A stretch of 64,000 nucleotides of DNA from Novosphingobium kaempferiae (GTDB lineage: Bacteria > Pseudomonadota > Alphaproteobacteria > Sphingomonadales > Sphingomonadaceae), in the NCBI RefSeq assembly GCF_021227995.1, contig NZ_CP089301.1, positions 3,596,001 through 3,660,000 of the forward strand, given 5' to 3'. Under the pieces are notes generated by a model that was not told the DNA's origin, did not search any database, and saw nothing but the letters and a program-made list of their open reading frames with translations. The translations under genes were made by a program, and so were the position numbers. Positions 1-8,393 of this stretch are shown one piece after another; the first letter of the stretch is position 1, and the number at the start of each line of letters is the position of its first letter.

Positions 1-530
1 TGGACGATCTCGATCTGCCGACCTTCGTTCGAGGCGACTGCCTCCAGCGCTGTGTGAAGAGGGCCGCCGAGCACGATTCCACGCAAATGCATGAAGAGTG
101 CCGCGCCGGGACTATCGTCGGCCCAGCGCAGGACCGCCTGCCAGAACGGAACTTCCGTACCCCGTGCCACCAGCGGCACGCCGCAGAAGCAGTTGGAGTG
201 CAGCCAGTTCGACATTTGCGGAACCGGCCAGCGGTAATAGCGCGATGCTCGCTCGATCGGGAGCAGTCCCGCGAGTTTGCCGCCCTGCTCGTAGCGCAGA
301 ACCATAAGGCGATCGGTGCCCGGAAGGTGCCGCAACGAAGGCAGGAGGTACCAGCTCTCGAAGAAGGGATTGGGCTCGCTTGCGCGGGCGGCGAGCCCGT
401 CCCAGTCCGCGACTTCAGCTTCAAGCGACCGCCACGGAACGCATGTCAGACGACCGATCGGCGCGCGCGACGGTGAAGCCTCGGCGTCGAGCGCCGAGGA
501 GCCGTATTCACGGTGCGCCTCGCTTGCCAC
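1..530 (-). CDS. GNAT/CelD-like acetyltransferase, N-terminal part (runs off left edge)
   Basis: The reading frame is open from a GTG at 528-530 down to base 1, so the C-terminus lies outside the window; about 176 residues are visible. The visible part has FFESWYLLPSLRHL and an RYEQGGKLAGLLPIERA strand-turn pattern, then MSNWLHSNCFCG. This resembles the N-terminal half of BioF2/CelD-type GNAT proteins, which act in polysaccharide or cell-surface modification. The start is uncertain: an in-frame GTG also lies at 546-548, and the frame stays open to an in-frame TAG just beyond. The family call is from pattern only, since the acetyl-CoA-binding half is not visible. Confidence 0.55.
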   Translation of the reverse strand, partial: MASEAHREYGSSALDAEASPSRAPIGRLTCVPWRSLEAEVADWDGLAARASEPNPFFESWYLLPSLRHLPGTDRLMVLRYEQGGKLAGLLPIERASRYYRWPVPQMSNWLHSNCFCGVPLVARGTEVPFWQAVLRWADDSPGAALFMHLRGIVLGGPLHTALEAVASNEGRQIEIV

Positions 531-630
531 TTGATGCGATCCCGCCACTTGCTTGACACCCCGATTGCCGGGACGTTTCGCTTTCTTGGCCGAGATTAGC
601 GCCCAGAAATCAAGGAAACGCTAACGGGAA

Positions 631-656
631 CGCCCTTCCCGCGAAGGAGAAGGGCG
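631..656 (-). terminator. Putative terminator of hppA
   Basis: CGCCCTTC at 631-638 pairs with GAAGGGCG at 649-656 around a 10-base loop, 9 bases beyond the hppA stop. The following T-run is weak (TT only), so this may be a weak or factor-assisted terminator. Confidence 0.5.
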
Positions 657-664
657 CCGTTGTT

Positions 665-2758
665 TCATCCGGCCGCCATTGCCGCGAGCAGCAGCAGGGC
701 GACGATGTTGGTGATCTTTATCATCGGGTTGACGGCCGGTCCTGCGGTATCCTTGTAGGGATCGCCTACGGTATCGCCGGTGACGGCCGCCTTGTGGGCG
801 TCGGAACCCTTTCCACCATGGTTGCCGTCCTCGATGTACTTCTTGGCGTTATCCCACGCGCCACCGCCCGAGGTCATCGAAAGGGCCACGAACAGCCCGC
901 CGACGATCACGCCGAGCAGCAGCGCGCCGAGAGCCGCGAAGCCGTTCTGTGGTCCGGCGACCCAGCCGATCACGCAGTAGACTGCGATCGGCGCCAGCAC
1001 CGGCAGCAGCGAGGGGATTATCATCTCCTTGATCGCCGCCTTGGTGACGAGGTCGACCGTGCGCGCATAGTCGGGCTTCTCGGCATAGGTCATGATGCCC
1101 GGCTTTTCGCGGAACTGTTCACGCACGTCGACCACCACGTCGCCCGCCGCACGCCCCACCGCCGTCATGCCCATCGCGCCGAACAGGTAAGGGAGCAGCG
1201 CTCCCAGCAGCAGGCCGACGATGACGTAGGGGTTCTCCAGACTGAAATCGACCTTCAGGTTCGGGAAGAACTCGCGTAGATCGGTGGTGTAGGCGGCGAA
1301 GAGCACCAGCGCCGCGAGGCCCGCCGAGCCGATGGCGTAACCCTTGGTGACGGCCTTGGTGGTGTTGCCCACCGCATCGAGCGCGTCCGTCTTCTCACGC
1401 ACCGCATCGTCGAGGCCCGCCATCTCGGCAATGCCACCCGCATTGTCGGTGACGGGGCCATAGGCGTCGAGCGCCACGACCATGCCCGCCAGCGCCAGCA
1501 TTGCGGTGGCTGCATATGCGATGCCCAGCAGTCCAGCCAGTTGGTAGGCGATAATGATGCCCGCAACGATCACGATGGTCGGCAGCGCAGTGGCCTCAAG
1601 GCTGATTGCAAGGCCCTGGATTACGTTGGTCCCGTGGCCGGTCACCGACGCCTTGGCGATCGAGCGGACCGGACGATAGTTGGTACCAGTATAGTACTCG
1701 GTGATCCAGATGATGAGCCCGGTGATCGCGAGGCCGACGAGGGCGCAGTAGAACAGTGTGCGGCCGTTGAAGTCGCCTCCGGCAATGGCCGTTTCCATGT
1801 CGCCGAGCGCGTGGGAAATGGCCCACCAGATCGCCGGGATCGACAGTACTGCCGTTACCAGGAAGCCCTTGTACATGGCTCCCATGATGTTCTTTCCGCC
1901 GCCGAGGCGCACGAAATAGGTGCCGATGATCGAAGTGACGATGCACACGCCGCCGATCAGAAGGGGCAGGGCCATCATCGCGCTCAGGTTGTCCGCGCCC
2001 TTGAGCAGCAGCGCGGTCAGCACCATCGTCGCGCCCACGGTGACGACGTAAGTCTCGAACAGGTCGGCGGCCATTCCGGCGCAGTCGCCCACGTTGTCGC
2101 CCACGTTGTCGGCGATGACGGCAGGGTTGCGGGGGTCGTCCTCGGGGATTCCGGCCTCCACCTTGCCAACGAGATCGGCGCCGACATCCGCGGCTTTCGT
2201 GAAGATTCCGCCGCCGAGACGGGCGAAGATCGAGATCAGCGAGGCGCCGAAGGCGAGGGCGGTCAGCGCCTCTACCACAGTGCGATCCTCACCGCCGACG
2301 GTGTGTCCGGCGGGTCCGGTGAGATACCAGTAGAACACCGCGATCGCGAGCAAGGCCAGTCCCGCCACCAGCATTCCGGTGATAGCGCCGGCGCGGAAGG
2401 CCAGTGTCAGGCCGTCCTGCAGGCCCTTCTGCGCGGCGGCGGCGGTGCGGACGTTGGAGCGGACCGAGATGTTCATCCCGATGAATCCGGCAACTCCGGA
2501 CAGTATCGCGCCAATCACGAAGCCGGTTGCCGAGATCGTACCCAGAGTAACGGCAAGTATGATGGCGACGATGACGCCGACGATGGCTATGGTGGAATAC
2601 TGTCGTTTCAGGTAGGCCTGAGCCCCTTCCTGAATGGCGGCGGCGATCTCCTGCATCTTTTCGGAGCCTGCGGGAGCACTCAGCACCTGGCGACTGGTGA
2701 TGAAGCCATAGACTATGGCCAGAAGTCCCAGGACAATTGCGATCGTGATGAGATTCAC
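665..2758 (-). CDS. hppA: Membrane-bound proton-translocating pyrophosphatase (K+-independent type)
   Basis: Couples hydrolysis of pyrophosphate to proton pumping across the inner membrane; 697 residues, many hydrophobic segments, normal family length. The substrate/Mg-binding motif [19 protein letters not shown] lies near residues 207-225, with a second acidic motif [12 protein letters not shown] near 438. Residues K468 and T471 in GNTTKAVT match the Lys/Thr pair of K+-independent H+-PPases rather than the Ala pair of K+-dependent ones. The start is GTG, chosen because AAGGGGA lies 7 bases upstream. It is a single-gene unit with its own leader (2759-2890). Confidence 0.96.
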   Translation of the reverse strand: MNLITIAIVLGLLAIVYGFITSRQVLSAPAGSEKMQEIAAAIQEGAQAYLKRQYSTIAIVGVIVAIILAVTLGTISATGFVIGAILSGVAGFIGMNISVRSNVRTAAAAQKGLQDGLTLAFRAGAITGMLVAGLALLAIAVFYWYLTGPAGHTVGGEDRTVVEALTALAFGASLISIFARLGGGIFTKAADVGADLVGKVEAGIPEDDPRNPAVIADNVGDNVGDCAGMAADLFETYVVTVGATMVLTALLLKGADNLSAMMALPLLIGGVCIVTSIIGTYFVRLGGGKNIMGAMYKGFLVTAVLSIPAIWWAISHALGDMETAIAGGDFNGRTLFYCALVGLAITGLIIWITEYYTGTNYRPVRSIAKASVTGHGTNVIQGLAISLEATALPTIVIVAGIIIAYQLAGLLGIAYAATAMLALAGMVVALDAYGPVTDNAGGIAEMAGLDDAVREKTDALDAVGNTTKAVTKGYAIGSAGLAALVLFAAYTTDLREFFPNLKVDFSLENPYVIVGLLLGALLPYLFGAMGMTAVGRAAGDVVVDVREQFREKPGIMTYAEKPDYARTVDLVTKAAIKEMIIPSLLPVLAPIAVYCVIGWVAGPQNGFAALGALLLGVIVGGLFVALSMTSGGGAWDNAKKYIEDGNHGGKGSDAHKAAVTGDTVGDPYKDTAGPAVNPMIKITNIVALLLLAAMAAG

Positions 2759-2890
2759 GAATACGTCCCCTTCCCATTATGTTGTTACGACGGGTTTTCC
2801 CGTTCGAGGTCACTAGGGCTATAGACAAGCCGGGGGAGTGGCAAGCCGGTAACTGGCGGCAAACTGAGCGGTTTTGGAGCCTGTTCGGTT

Positions 2891-3850
2891 TCAGTGCTGA
2901 TAACCGAGGCGTTCCGGCAATGGGAGGGGCTGTCCTTCGTGCGTCAGGGAGAGGCCGGAGCCGGTTGCCACGGTGCCGATGGCTGTCACCTGACAGCCCA
3001 ACGCACTCGCTATCTCGCGGATTTGCGCGGTGTTTTCGGGCGGTGCGGTGAACAGCAGCTCGTAGTCGTCGCCCGCCGTCATCGCCGCCATCAATACTTC
3101 CAGAGTCTCTCCGCAGACCGCTTTCAGCGCCGGGGAGAGCGGCACAGAGGCGGTACTGAGATGCACCGAGACGTCACTGGCGGTGCCCAACCGGGCACTG
3201 TCGACCAGCAGACCGTCCGAGACGTCCATCATGGCGTTTACCAGCGGCGCCAGCGCCACGCCGAGGCGCGGTTCGGGGGTCGGGCGGCGGTAGCGTGCGA
3301 CCAGAGTGGCCCGTGCCGCCTTCGGTCCGTCGAGTTCGCCTAGCGCGATCTTCAGCCCTAGTCCGGCATCGCCGATGGTGCCGCTCACCCATACGCGGTC
3401 GCCCGGCTTCGCCGCAGTGCGCGACGGTACGGGGCAATGCGCCTGCCCTTTGCCCAGTGCTGTCAGCGAGAAACTGCGCGGCGCGCCTTTGGGCATCCGC
3501 ACGGTGTCGCCGCCGAGCAGGGGGATGGCGAAGTGGCGGCAGGCTTCGTCCAGCCCGGCAAGGAAAGCGGTGTCCCACGCTTCGTCGCCCAAGGCGTGGG
3601 AATAAAGGCAGCCCATCGGCGTCGCGCCCTTGGCCGAGAGATCGGATACGTTCACCGCCACCAGCTTCCACGCCACGTCGCCCGGCGGATCGTCGGGGAG
3701 GTAGTGGACACCCTCCACCACCGTGTCGAGCGTCAGCACCAGCGCCTCGCCGCCGATCTGGAGCACGGCGGCGTCGTCCGCCAGTCGCCGCGCTGCCGGA
3801 TCGGTGGCGATGGCGCGCAGGGCGTGGATGAAGGCGTGCTCGGTGGTCAT
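2891..3850 (-). CDS. thiL: Thiamine-monophosphate kinase
   Basis: Phosphorylates thiamine monophosphate to thiamine diphosphate, the last cofactor step, in the cytosol. The protein is 319 residues and carries the ThiL/PurM-like signatures LADDAAVL near the N-terminus, TLDTVVEGVHY, MDVSDGLLVDSARL and GDDYELLFT. The ATG at 3848-3850 (MTTEHAFIHAL) gives the usual N-terminus and overlaps the stop of the upstream DUF559 gene by 4 bases (ATGA), indicating translational coupling. A longer reading to 3889 has no family support. Confidence 0.95.
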   Translation of the reverse strand: MTTEHAFIHALRAIATDPAARRLADDAAVLQIGGEALVLTLDTVVEGVHYLPDDPPGDVAWKLVAVNVSDLSAKGATPMGCLYSHALGDEAWDTAFLAGLDEACRHFAIPLLGGDTVRMPKGAPRSFSLTALGKGQAHCPVPSRTAAKPGDRVWVSGTIGDAGLGLKIALGELDGPKAARATLVARYRRPTPEPRLGVALAPLVNAMMDVSDGLLVDSARLGTASDVSVHLSTASVPLSPALKAVCGETLEVLMAAMTAGDDYELLFTAPPENTAQIREIASALGCQVTAIGTVATGSGLSLTHEGQPLPLPERLGYQH

Positions 3851-4194
3851 GACGCCGGAGCAAGTGCCGCGTCGAGCGCGATCATGCAACCTTCGGGATT
3901 GGACAGCAGGTCGGTGTTCCAGAAGCGGATGACGCGGTAGCCTTGGCTCTCGATGGCGTGTGTGCGGGCCGCGTCGGTTTCAGGCGAATGCTGGCCGCCG
4001 TCGATTTCGATGACGATCTTCAGCGAATGGCTGGCGAAATCGGCGATGTAGTGGAGGAGCGGCACTTGCCGCCGAAAGTGGGCCCGCGGGAAGTGCCGGC
4101 GGAGCAAACGCCACATGGCACGTTCGGCATCGGTGGCGTTGAGCCGCAGTTCGCGCGCCCGTTTGACGGCGAGCGGTGGCAGAGCGCGTTTCAT
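3847..4194 (-). CDS. DUF559 endonuclease-domain protein (Vsr-like fold)
   Basis: Small 115-residue protein with the DUF559 pattern: LRLNATDAERAMWRLLR at the N-terminus, FRRQVPLLHYIADFAS, IEIDGGQHSPE and YRVIRFWNTDLL. These fit a PD-(D/E)XK / very-short-patch-repair-like nuclease fold, with E and D/Q in IEIDGGQH as likely metal-site residues. The substrate is unknown. It is coupled to thiL by an ATGA overlap, but no functional link to thiamine is evident. Start ATG at 4192-4194; an adjacent in-frame TTG at 4195-4197 could also serve. Confidence 0.8.
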   Translation of the reverse strand: MKRALPPLAVKRARELRLNATDAERAMWRLLRRHFPRAHFRRQVPLLHYIADFASHSLKIVIEIDGGQHSPETDAARTHAIESQGYRVIRFWNTDLLSNPEGCMIALDAALAPAS

Positions 4195-4200
4195 CAAACC

Positions 4201-4371
4201 CCCTCCTCCCCCTTGATGGGGGAGGGATACGAAGGCTTGGCAGTTTGCTGCCTAGCCGAAGTTGGGTGGGGGTGACGAGGCTAAGCGCCTGCCTCTCACC
4301 CCCATCCAAGCTGCGCTAGGCCCTTTCGGGCCAAGCTTCGCTATCCTTCCCCCATCAAGGGGGAAGGGGGA
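4201..4371. repeat. Composite intergenic inverted repeat
   Basis: Two arms rich in C and G runs, about 4206-4226 (CCCCCTTGATGGGGGAGGG) and 4345-4370 (TTCCCCCATCAAGGGGGAA), are reverse complements of each other, and each arm can itself fold into a hairpin. The middle holds CACCCCCATCCAAGC. It fills the gap between nusB and the DUF559 gene and may also end the upstream transcript. It looks like a mobile intergenic repeat unit. Confidence 0.7.
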
Positions 4372-4383
4372 GTTAATTCGTTG

Positions 4384-4827
4384 TCAGCGGACGGCCTTGG
4401 CTACCGAATCCAGCACGCCGTTGGCGAACTTGGCTTCGCGCGCGTCGAAGAAAGCGTGGCACACGTCGAGGTATTCGCTGATCGCCGCGCCGGTCGGGAT
4501 GTCCGGGCGGGCGAGCAGTTCGTAGGCGCCCGCGCGCAGGATCTGGAGCATGGTCTTGTCCAGACGGGCGAGCGACCAGCCCTCGGTCAGCTTGGAGGCC
4601 AGCAGTTCGTCGATCTCGTCGCGGCGGGCGATGGTGCCCTTCACGACGTCGTCGAAGAACGCGACTTCGGCCTGCGCGAACTGCGCCTCGTCGATCTCCA
4701 TGCCGATGCGGTGGCGGTGGAATTCGTCGAGCAGGCTGGCCATCGGCGTGGCTTCCATCTCGAACTGGTACAATGCCTGGACGGCGGCGAGACGGGCGGC
4801 TGCCCGCTTCTGCTTGGAATTGCTCAT
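4384..4827 (-). CDS. nusB: Transcription antitermination factor NusB
   Basis: RNA-binding antitermination factor that joins the NusA/NusE/NusG complex on boxA of rRNA operons. It is 147 residues, all-helical in character, starting MSNSKQKRAAARLAAVQALYQ, the usual NusB first helix, with NEYLDVCHAFFDA-like ending (ISEYLDVCHAFFDAREAKF ... VLDSVAKAVR). Its ATG overlaps the hisD stop by 4 bases, so it is translated as part of a hisG-hisD-nusB unit. Confidence 0.95.
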   Translation of the reverse strand: MSNSKQKRAAARLAAVQALYQFEMEATPMASLLDEFHRHRIGMEIDEAQFAQAEVAFFDDVVKGTIARRDEIDELLASKLTEGWSLARLDKTMLQILRAGAYELLARPDIPTGAAISEYLDVCHAFFDAREAKFANGVLDSVAKAVR

Positions 4828-6113
4828 GATTCTAGCCTTACGGAAATGGAGCGCGCATGCGCGGGAAGCCCTTCCGCTTCGGCAAGGGCGACGGCGGCGG
4901 GGCCGATGGCCTCCAGCGCCGCGGTATCGAGCTGGATGAAGCTGGTGCGCTTCATGAAATCGAGGACCGACAGGCCCGAGGAGAACCGCGCGCGCCGCCC
5001 GGTGGGCAGGACGTGGTTCGGTCCGGCGACGTAATCGCCGACAGCTTCGGGGGTCATGCGGCCGAGGAACACCGATCCGGCGTGGCGGATGCGGCGCATC
5101 AGGCTTTCGGGATCGTCGGTGGCGATCTCTACGTGCTCGGCGGCCAGCGCATTGGCGAGCGCGGGTGCCTCGTCGAAGCTGGAAACGTCGATGATGACGC
5201 CGTTGACCGTCCAGCTTTCGCGGGCGGTCTTTTCGGTCGCGAGCGCCGAGAGTTCGAGTTCCACCGCCTCGGCCACCGCGTCGGCATAGGCCGCATCGTC
5301 GGTGATGAGGATCGACTGCGATGTCGGATCGTGCTCGGCCTGGCTCAGCAAGTCGGCGGCGATCCGGTGCGGCGCGTTCTTCGCGTCGGCGATCACCAGA
5401 ATTTCGCTCGGGCCTGCAACCATGTCGATGCCGACGACGCCGTAGAGCTGGCGCTTGGCCTCGGCCACCCAGGCATTGCCGGGGCCGGTGACGACATCGA
5501 CGGGCGCGATGCGGTCGGTGCCGTAGGCGAGGGCGCCGACGGCATGGGCGCCGCCCACGCGCCAGACCTCGTCAACGCCAGCAAGGTGCGCGGCGGCGAG
5601 AACGAGCGGATTGACTTCGCCCTTCGGCGTCGGGGTGACGACGACGAGACGCTCCACGCCCGCGACCTTGGCGGGAATGGCGTTCATCAGCAGCGAAGAT
5701 GGATAGGCCGCGCGGCCACCGGGAACGTAGAGGCCCGCCGCGTCCACCGCGTTCCACGTCGCGCCGAGGCGGACCCCGGCGGCGTCGGTGTAGTCGCGGT
5801 TTTCGGGCAACTGCGCGGCGTGATAGGCGCGGATGCGCTCCGCCGCGAGTTCGAGCGCCGCGCGCAGATCGGAATCGAGTGCGTCGAAGGCGGCCTTGCA
5901 GGTCGCGGCATCGACGTTCCAGCCGGTCTGGTCGAGATCGTGGCCGTCGAACTTCGCGGTGAGTTCGGCCAGTGCCGCATCGCCCCGCTGGCGCACGTCC
6001 TTGAGGATCGCGGCGACGTCGGCGGCGACGTCCACCGCGCTCTCGCGCCGGTCGGCGACGACGCGGGCGAAAGCCTCGGCAAAGCCGGAGTCGCTACTCG
6101 AAAGGCGCAGCAT
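4824..6113 (-). CDS. hisD: Histidinol dehydrogenase
   Basis: Catalyses the last two NAD-dependent oxidations of histidine biosynthesis (histidinol to histidine). The 429-residue length is standard. Seen: GGRAAYPSSLLMNAIPAKVAGV, GPGNAWVAEAKRQL, GPSEILVIAD, the zinc/catalytic segment LLSQAEHDPTSQS and GPNHVLPTGRRARF. The ATG at 6111-6113 overlaps the hisG stop by one base (TGATG). The rest of the histidine pathway is not in the window. Confidence 0.97.
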   Translation of the reverse strand: MLRLSSSDSGFAEAFARVVADRRESAVDVAADVAAILKDVRQRGDAALAELTAKFDGHDLDQTGWNVDAATCKAAFDALDSDLRAALELAAERIRAYHAAQLPENRDYTDAAGVRLGATWNAVDAAGLYVPGGRAAYPSSLLMNAIPAKVAGVERLVVVTPTPKGEVNPLVLAAAHLAGVDEVWRVGGAHAVGALAYGTDRIAPVDVVTGPGNAWVAEAKRQLYGVVGIDMVAGPSEILVIADAKNAPHRIAADLLSQAEHDPTSQSILITDDAAYADAVAEAVELELSALATEKTARESWTVNGVIIDVSSFDEAPALANALAAEHVEIATDDPESLMRRIRHAGSVFLGRMTPEAVGDYVAGPNHVLPTGRRARFSSGLSVLDFMKRTSFIQLDTAALEAIGPAAVALAEAEGLPAHARSISVRLES

Positions 6114-6766
6114 CAGGCCGCCTTCGCTTCGGCGACCAGCGCGCGGAACGCCTCGACCAGCGCGCCCACGCGCTCGTCGGTCTTGAGCGCGGCGCGGTTG
6201 ACGATCAGGCGGGCGGAGATGTCGAGGATGCGGCTCGTCTCGACGAGGCCGTTCTCCTTGAGCGTGCGGCCGGTGGAGACGAGATCGACGATCCGGCTCG
6301 ACAGGCCGAGCGAGGGGGCCAGTTCCATCGCGCCGTTCAGCTTCACCACTTCCGCCTGCACGCCCAGCTTCTCGAAGTGGCGGCGGGTCAGGTTGGGATA
6401 CTTGCTGGCGATCCGCAGGTGCGAGGGCACCGGGCCGCCGGTCTCTCCGACAAGCTCAGCCACCGAGAGGCGGCAGTGTCCGATGTTGAGGTCGACCGGC
6501 GCGTAGAGGTCGGAATAGGCGAACTCCTCCACCACGTCCGAGCCGACGATGCCGACCTGCGCGGCACCATGCGCGACGAACGTCGCCACGTCGAAGGCGC
6601 GCACGCGGATCAGGCGCGTGTCGCTGCCTTCGCAGGCGAAGGAGAGGGCGCGCGACTTCTTGTCATGGAACTCCGCCTCGGGAATCACGCCTGCGCGCGC
6701 CATCAACGGCAGCGCCTCGTCGAGGATTCGGCCCTTGGGCACGGCGAAGGTCAGAGGTGTCGGCAT
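6113..6766 (-). CDS. hisG: ATP phosphoribosyltransferase, short form
   Basis: First committed step of histidine synthesis: ATP plus PRPP gives phosphoribosyl-ATP. The 217-residue protein ends with the catalytic domain and lacks the C-terminal regulatory ACT-like domain, so it is the short HisG(S) form. In known cases this form needs HisZ for activity and feedback control; no hisZ is in this window. Motifs include [27 protein letters not shown] and [14 protein letters not shown]. The ATG at 6764-6766 begins at the conserved N-terminus; another in-frame ATG is at 6776-6778. Confidence 0.94.
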   Translation of the reverse strand: MPTPLTFAVPKGRILDEALPLMARAGVIPEAEFHDKKSRALSFACEGSDTRLIRVRAFDVATFVAHGAAQVGIVGSDVVEEFAYSDLYAPVDLNIGHCRLSVAELVGETGGPVPSHLRIASKYPNLTRRHFEKLGVQAEVVKLNGAMELAPSLGLSSRIVDLVSTGRTLKENGLVETSRILDISARLIVNRAALKTDERVGALVEAFRALVAEAKAA

Positions 6767-6832
6767 GGTTGCGCGCATTAGTCGCGCGGGCGGCAAAGGG
6801 CAACCGGGGATGAATCCGTCTCGTCAATGCCT

Positions 6833-6914
6833 CGTCATTGCGAGGAGGCGAAGCCGACGAAGCAATCCGGCATGGCGTAAACCGCTGGATTGCTTCGCTA
6901 CGCTTGCAATGACG
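6833..6914. repeat. Interspersed palindromic repeat, copy 1 (CGTCATTGCGAG family)
   Basis: Begins CGTCATTGCGAGGAGGCGAA and ends with the inverted GGATTGCTTCGCTACGC...GCAATGACG, arms about 36 and 28 bases because the left arm has an 8-base insertion. Same family as the copies at 21392-21466 and 26878-26952. Sits between hisG and bolA. Confidence 0.85.
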
Positions 6915-6930
6915 AACTGAGCGTAGGGTC

Positions 6931-7203
6931 TTATTCTCCCGGAGCGCTCGCCTTGATCGCCACGGCATGAACGCGGTTGCCCGGAATGTCGCCGAGCGCC
7001 GCATTGACCAGCCGTTGCCGCTGGAGGCGCGAGACGCCGGTGAACTGCGGGCTCTCGATCACGATGGTGAAATGCGATTCGCCGCTGCCGTCATCGCCGG
7101 TGTGGCCGCGGTGCGTGGCGGAATCGTTGACTACGTCGAGCGACGTGGGGGCGAAGGCGGCGGTCAGCAGCTGCCGCATTTCCTGTTCGAGTGGTCCGGA
7201 CAT
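6931..7203 (-). CDS. bolA: BolA family protein
   Basis: Small 90-residue BolA-fold protein; the family partners monothiol glutaredoxins in iron-sulfur cluster handling and stress morphology. Seen: an N-terminal helix MSGPLEQEMRQLLTAAF, the NDSATHRGHTG segment with the conserved histidines, SHFTIVIESPQF and the RLVNAALGDIPGNRVHAVAIKA ending typical of BolA. The start at 7201-7203 fits the domain edge. It is divergent from the J-domain gene, as is common near cobS in alphaproteobacteria. Confidence 0.92.
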   Translation of the reverse strand: MSGPLEQEMRQLLTAAFAPTSLDVVNDSATHRGHTGDDGSGESHFTIVIESPQFTGVSRLQRQRLVNAALGDIPGNRVHAVAIKASAPGE

Positions 7204-7243
7204 GGGGTTCCATTTAGGCGATCCATGCCCCATCTGGAACCCG

Positions 7244-7873
7244 GTGAGACAGCATAGATTTCATGGAAGGTTCGAATCCACCGGTCGGGAATGCACCTGG
7301 CCGGGGTGTGCAGAGGCAGGCGAGTTCCGCGCGCCGGGTGGTCGGCCATCGGGTTTCGACGGGCCGGGCGACTACCGCTGGTTCTGCCTCGACCACGTGC
7401 GGCAGTTCAATTCGGGCTACGACTACTTCGAGGGCATGGAAGCCGAGGAGATCATGCGCGCCCAGTCGCCGCTCCACGGCTGGGAGACCCAGACCCGCGC
7501 CTTCCGCCCCGATGCGGGCGTGGACGGCGCGCCGAACTGGGCGAACTTCGCCGATCCGCTGGAGGCCATCCAGGCGCGGGCACGGGCCCATGTGAAGCGG
7601 CGTCAGGCCGACATGAAGCCGCAGAACGCGCGCTTCACCCCGGACGAGCGGCGCGCGCTGGAGGCACTGGGGCTCGACGGCGATGCCGACCGCAAGACCG
7701 TGCGCCTGCGCTACACGCGGCTGCTGCGGCAGTATCACCCCGACCACAACGGCGGCGACCACAGCCACGCCGCGCGGCTGCAGGGCGTGGTCGAAGCATA
7801 CCAGACGCTTCGCAAGGCGGCAGCGCTGGCGGAAACGCGCCCTGCCGACGGGGCTTCGACAAGCTCAGCCTGA
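7244..7873 (+). CDS. J-domain (DnaJ-like) protein
   Basis: About 209 residues. The N-terminal part has a short Cys-containing segment (ECTWPGCAEAGEFRAPG) and GPGDYRWFCLDHVRQFN; the C-terminal 65 residues form a J domain (ALEALGLDGDADRKTVRLRY ... LLRQYHPDHNGGD) with the HPD triad needed to stimulate Hsp70 ATPase. The start is uncertain: GTG 7244 gives the N-terminus seen in relatives (RQHRFHGRFESTGREC), but an in-frame ATG at 7202 is possible and would overlap bolA. The last codons (GASTSSA) are made by the repeat at 7854-7925. Confidence 0.85.
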   Translation: MRQHRFHGRFESTGRECTWPGCAEAGEFRAPGGRPSGFDGPGDYRWFCLDHVRQFNSGYDYFEGMEAEEIMRAQSPLHGWETQTRAFRPDAGVDGAPNWANFADPLEAIQARARAHVKRRQADMKPQNARFTPDERRALEALGLDGDADRKTVRLRYTRLLRQYHPDHNGGDHSHAARLQGVVEAYQTLRKAAALAETRPADGASTSSA

Positions 7874-7925
7874 GCGGGTTTTAGAGGGTGTTACCCCAAC
7901 CCCGCTCACCCTGAGCTTGTCGAAG
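7854..7925. repeat. Inverted repeat CTTCGACAAGCTCAGCCTGAGCGG type
   Basis: Left arm 7854-7878 (CTTCGACAAGCTCAGCCTGA...) and right arm 7901-7925 (CCCGCTCACCCTGAGCTTGT...) are near-perfect complements separated by 22 bases. It supplies the last codons and stop of the J-domain gene and may act as a bidirectional terminator between convergent genes. Confidence 0.85.
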
Positions 7926-7936
7926 GGTCAGGCACT

Positions 7937-8383
7937 TCAGCCCTCACCCTCGCAGATCGCCGCAAGCTGGTCCGCGCAGGCGCTCCAGCCGCCGACGAAG
8001 CCCATTTCCTCGTGCTGCTTGCAGGTTTCTTCGCTCCAGTGGCGTGCGGTGGCGGTGTAGCGGGTGCCTTCGCCTTCGGGGGCGACTTCCCAGATGCCGA
8101 TCATGAACGGCCCGGCGGGCTGGAAATCGTCCACCACGGCATCGGTGGAGATGAAGCGGCGGCCCTCGTCGTAGGCAAGGAAGATACCGTTCTGCGGCAT
8201 GACTTCGCCGTCCGGGCCGTACATCGTCATCTTGCAGACGCCGCCGGCACGCTTGTCCTGCTCGTCCACTTCGGCACGCCAGGGGGTGGGGCACCACCAC
8301 TCGTTCTGGCGGTTGGCCATGACGTCCCAGACCTTTTCGACCGGCGCGGCGATGTAGCGGGTGACGGACAGTTCGTTGGACAT
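7937..8383 (-). CDS. SRPBCC (START/AHSA1-like) domain protein
   Basis: A 148-residue single-domain protein of the Bet v1-like SRPBCC superfamily: SVTRYIAAPVEKVWDVMANR at the N-terminus, KMTMYGPDGEVMPQNG and YTATARHWSEETCKQHEEMGFVGGW at the C-terminal helix. This is the AHSA1-like subgroup often encoded with ArsR/HxlR regulators and glyoxalases; the ligand is unknown. Start supported by AAGGAGAG 5 bases upstream. It is the last gene of the eight-gene minus-strand block running from 12617. Confidence 0.85.
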   Translation of the reverse strand: MSNELSVTRYIAAPVEKVWDVMANRQNEWWCPTPWRAEVDEQDKRAGGVCKMTMYGPDGEVMPQNGIFLAYDEGRRFISTDAVVDDFQPAGPFMIGIWEVAPEGEGTRYTATARHWSEETCKQHEEMGFVGGWSACADQLAAICEGEG

Positions 8384-8393
8384 CGTTCTCTCC

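Noticed and set aside
1541..2824. Long open frame opposite hppA
   Set aside because: It is antisense to a strong family match and arises from GC-rich codon bias; no family features in its translation.
2819..2844. TTGCCA and TATAGC boxes as the hppA promoter
   Set aside because: Spacing is about 14 bases, shorter than the normal 16-18, so I do not call a promoter.
4857..6506. 549-residue open frame opposite hisD and hisG
   Set aside because: Both genes on the other strand carry all family motifs; the opposite frame shows low-complexity G/R/D-rich protein only.
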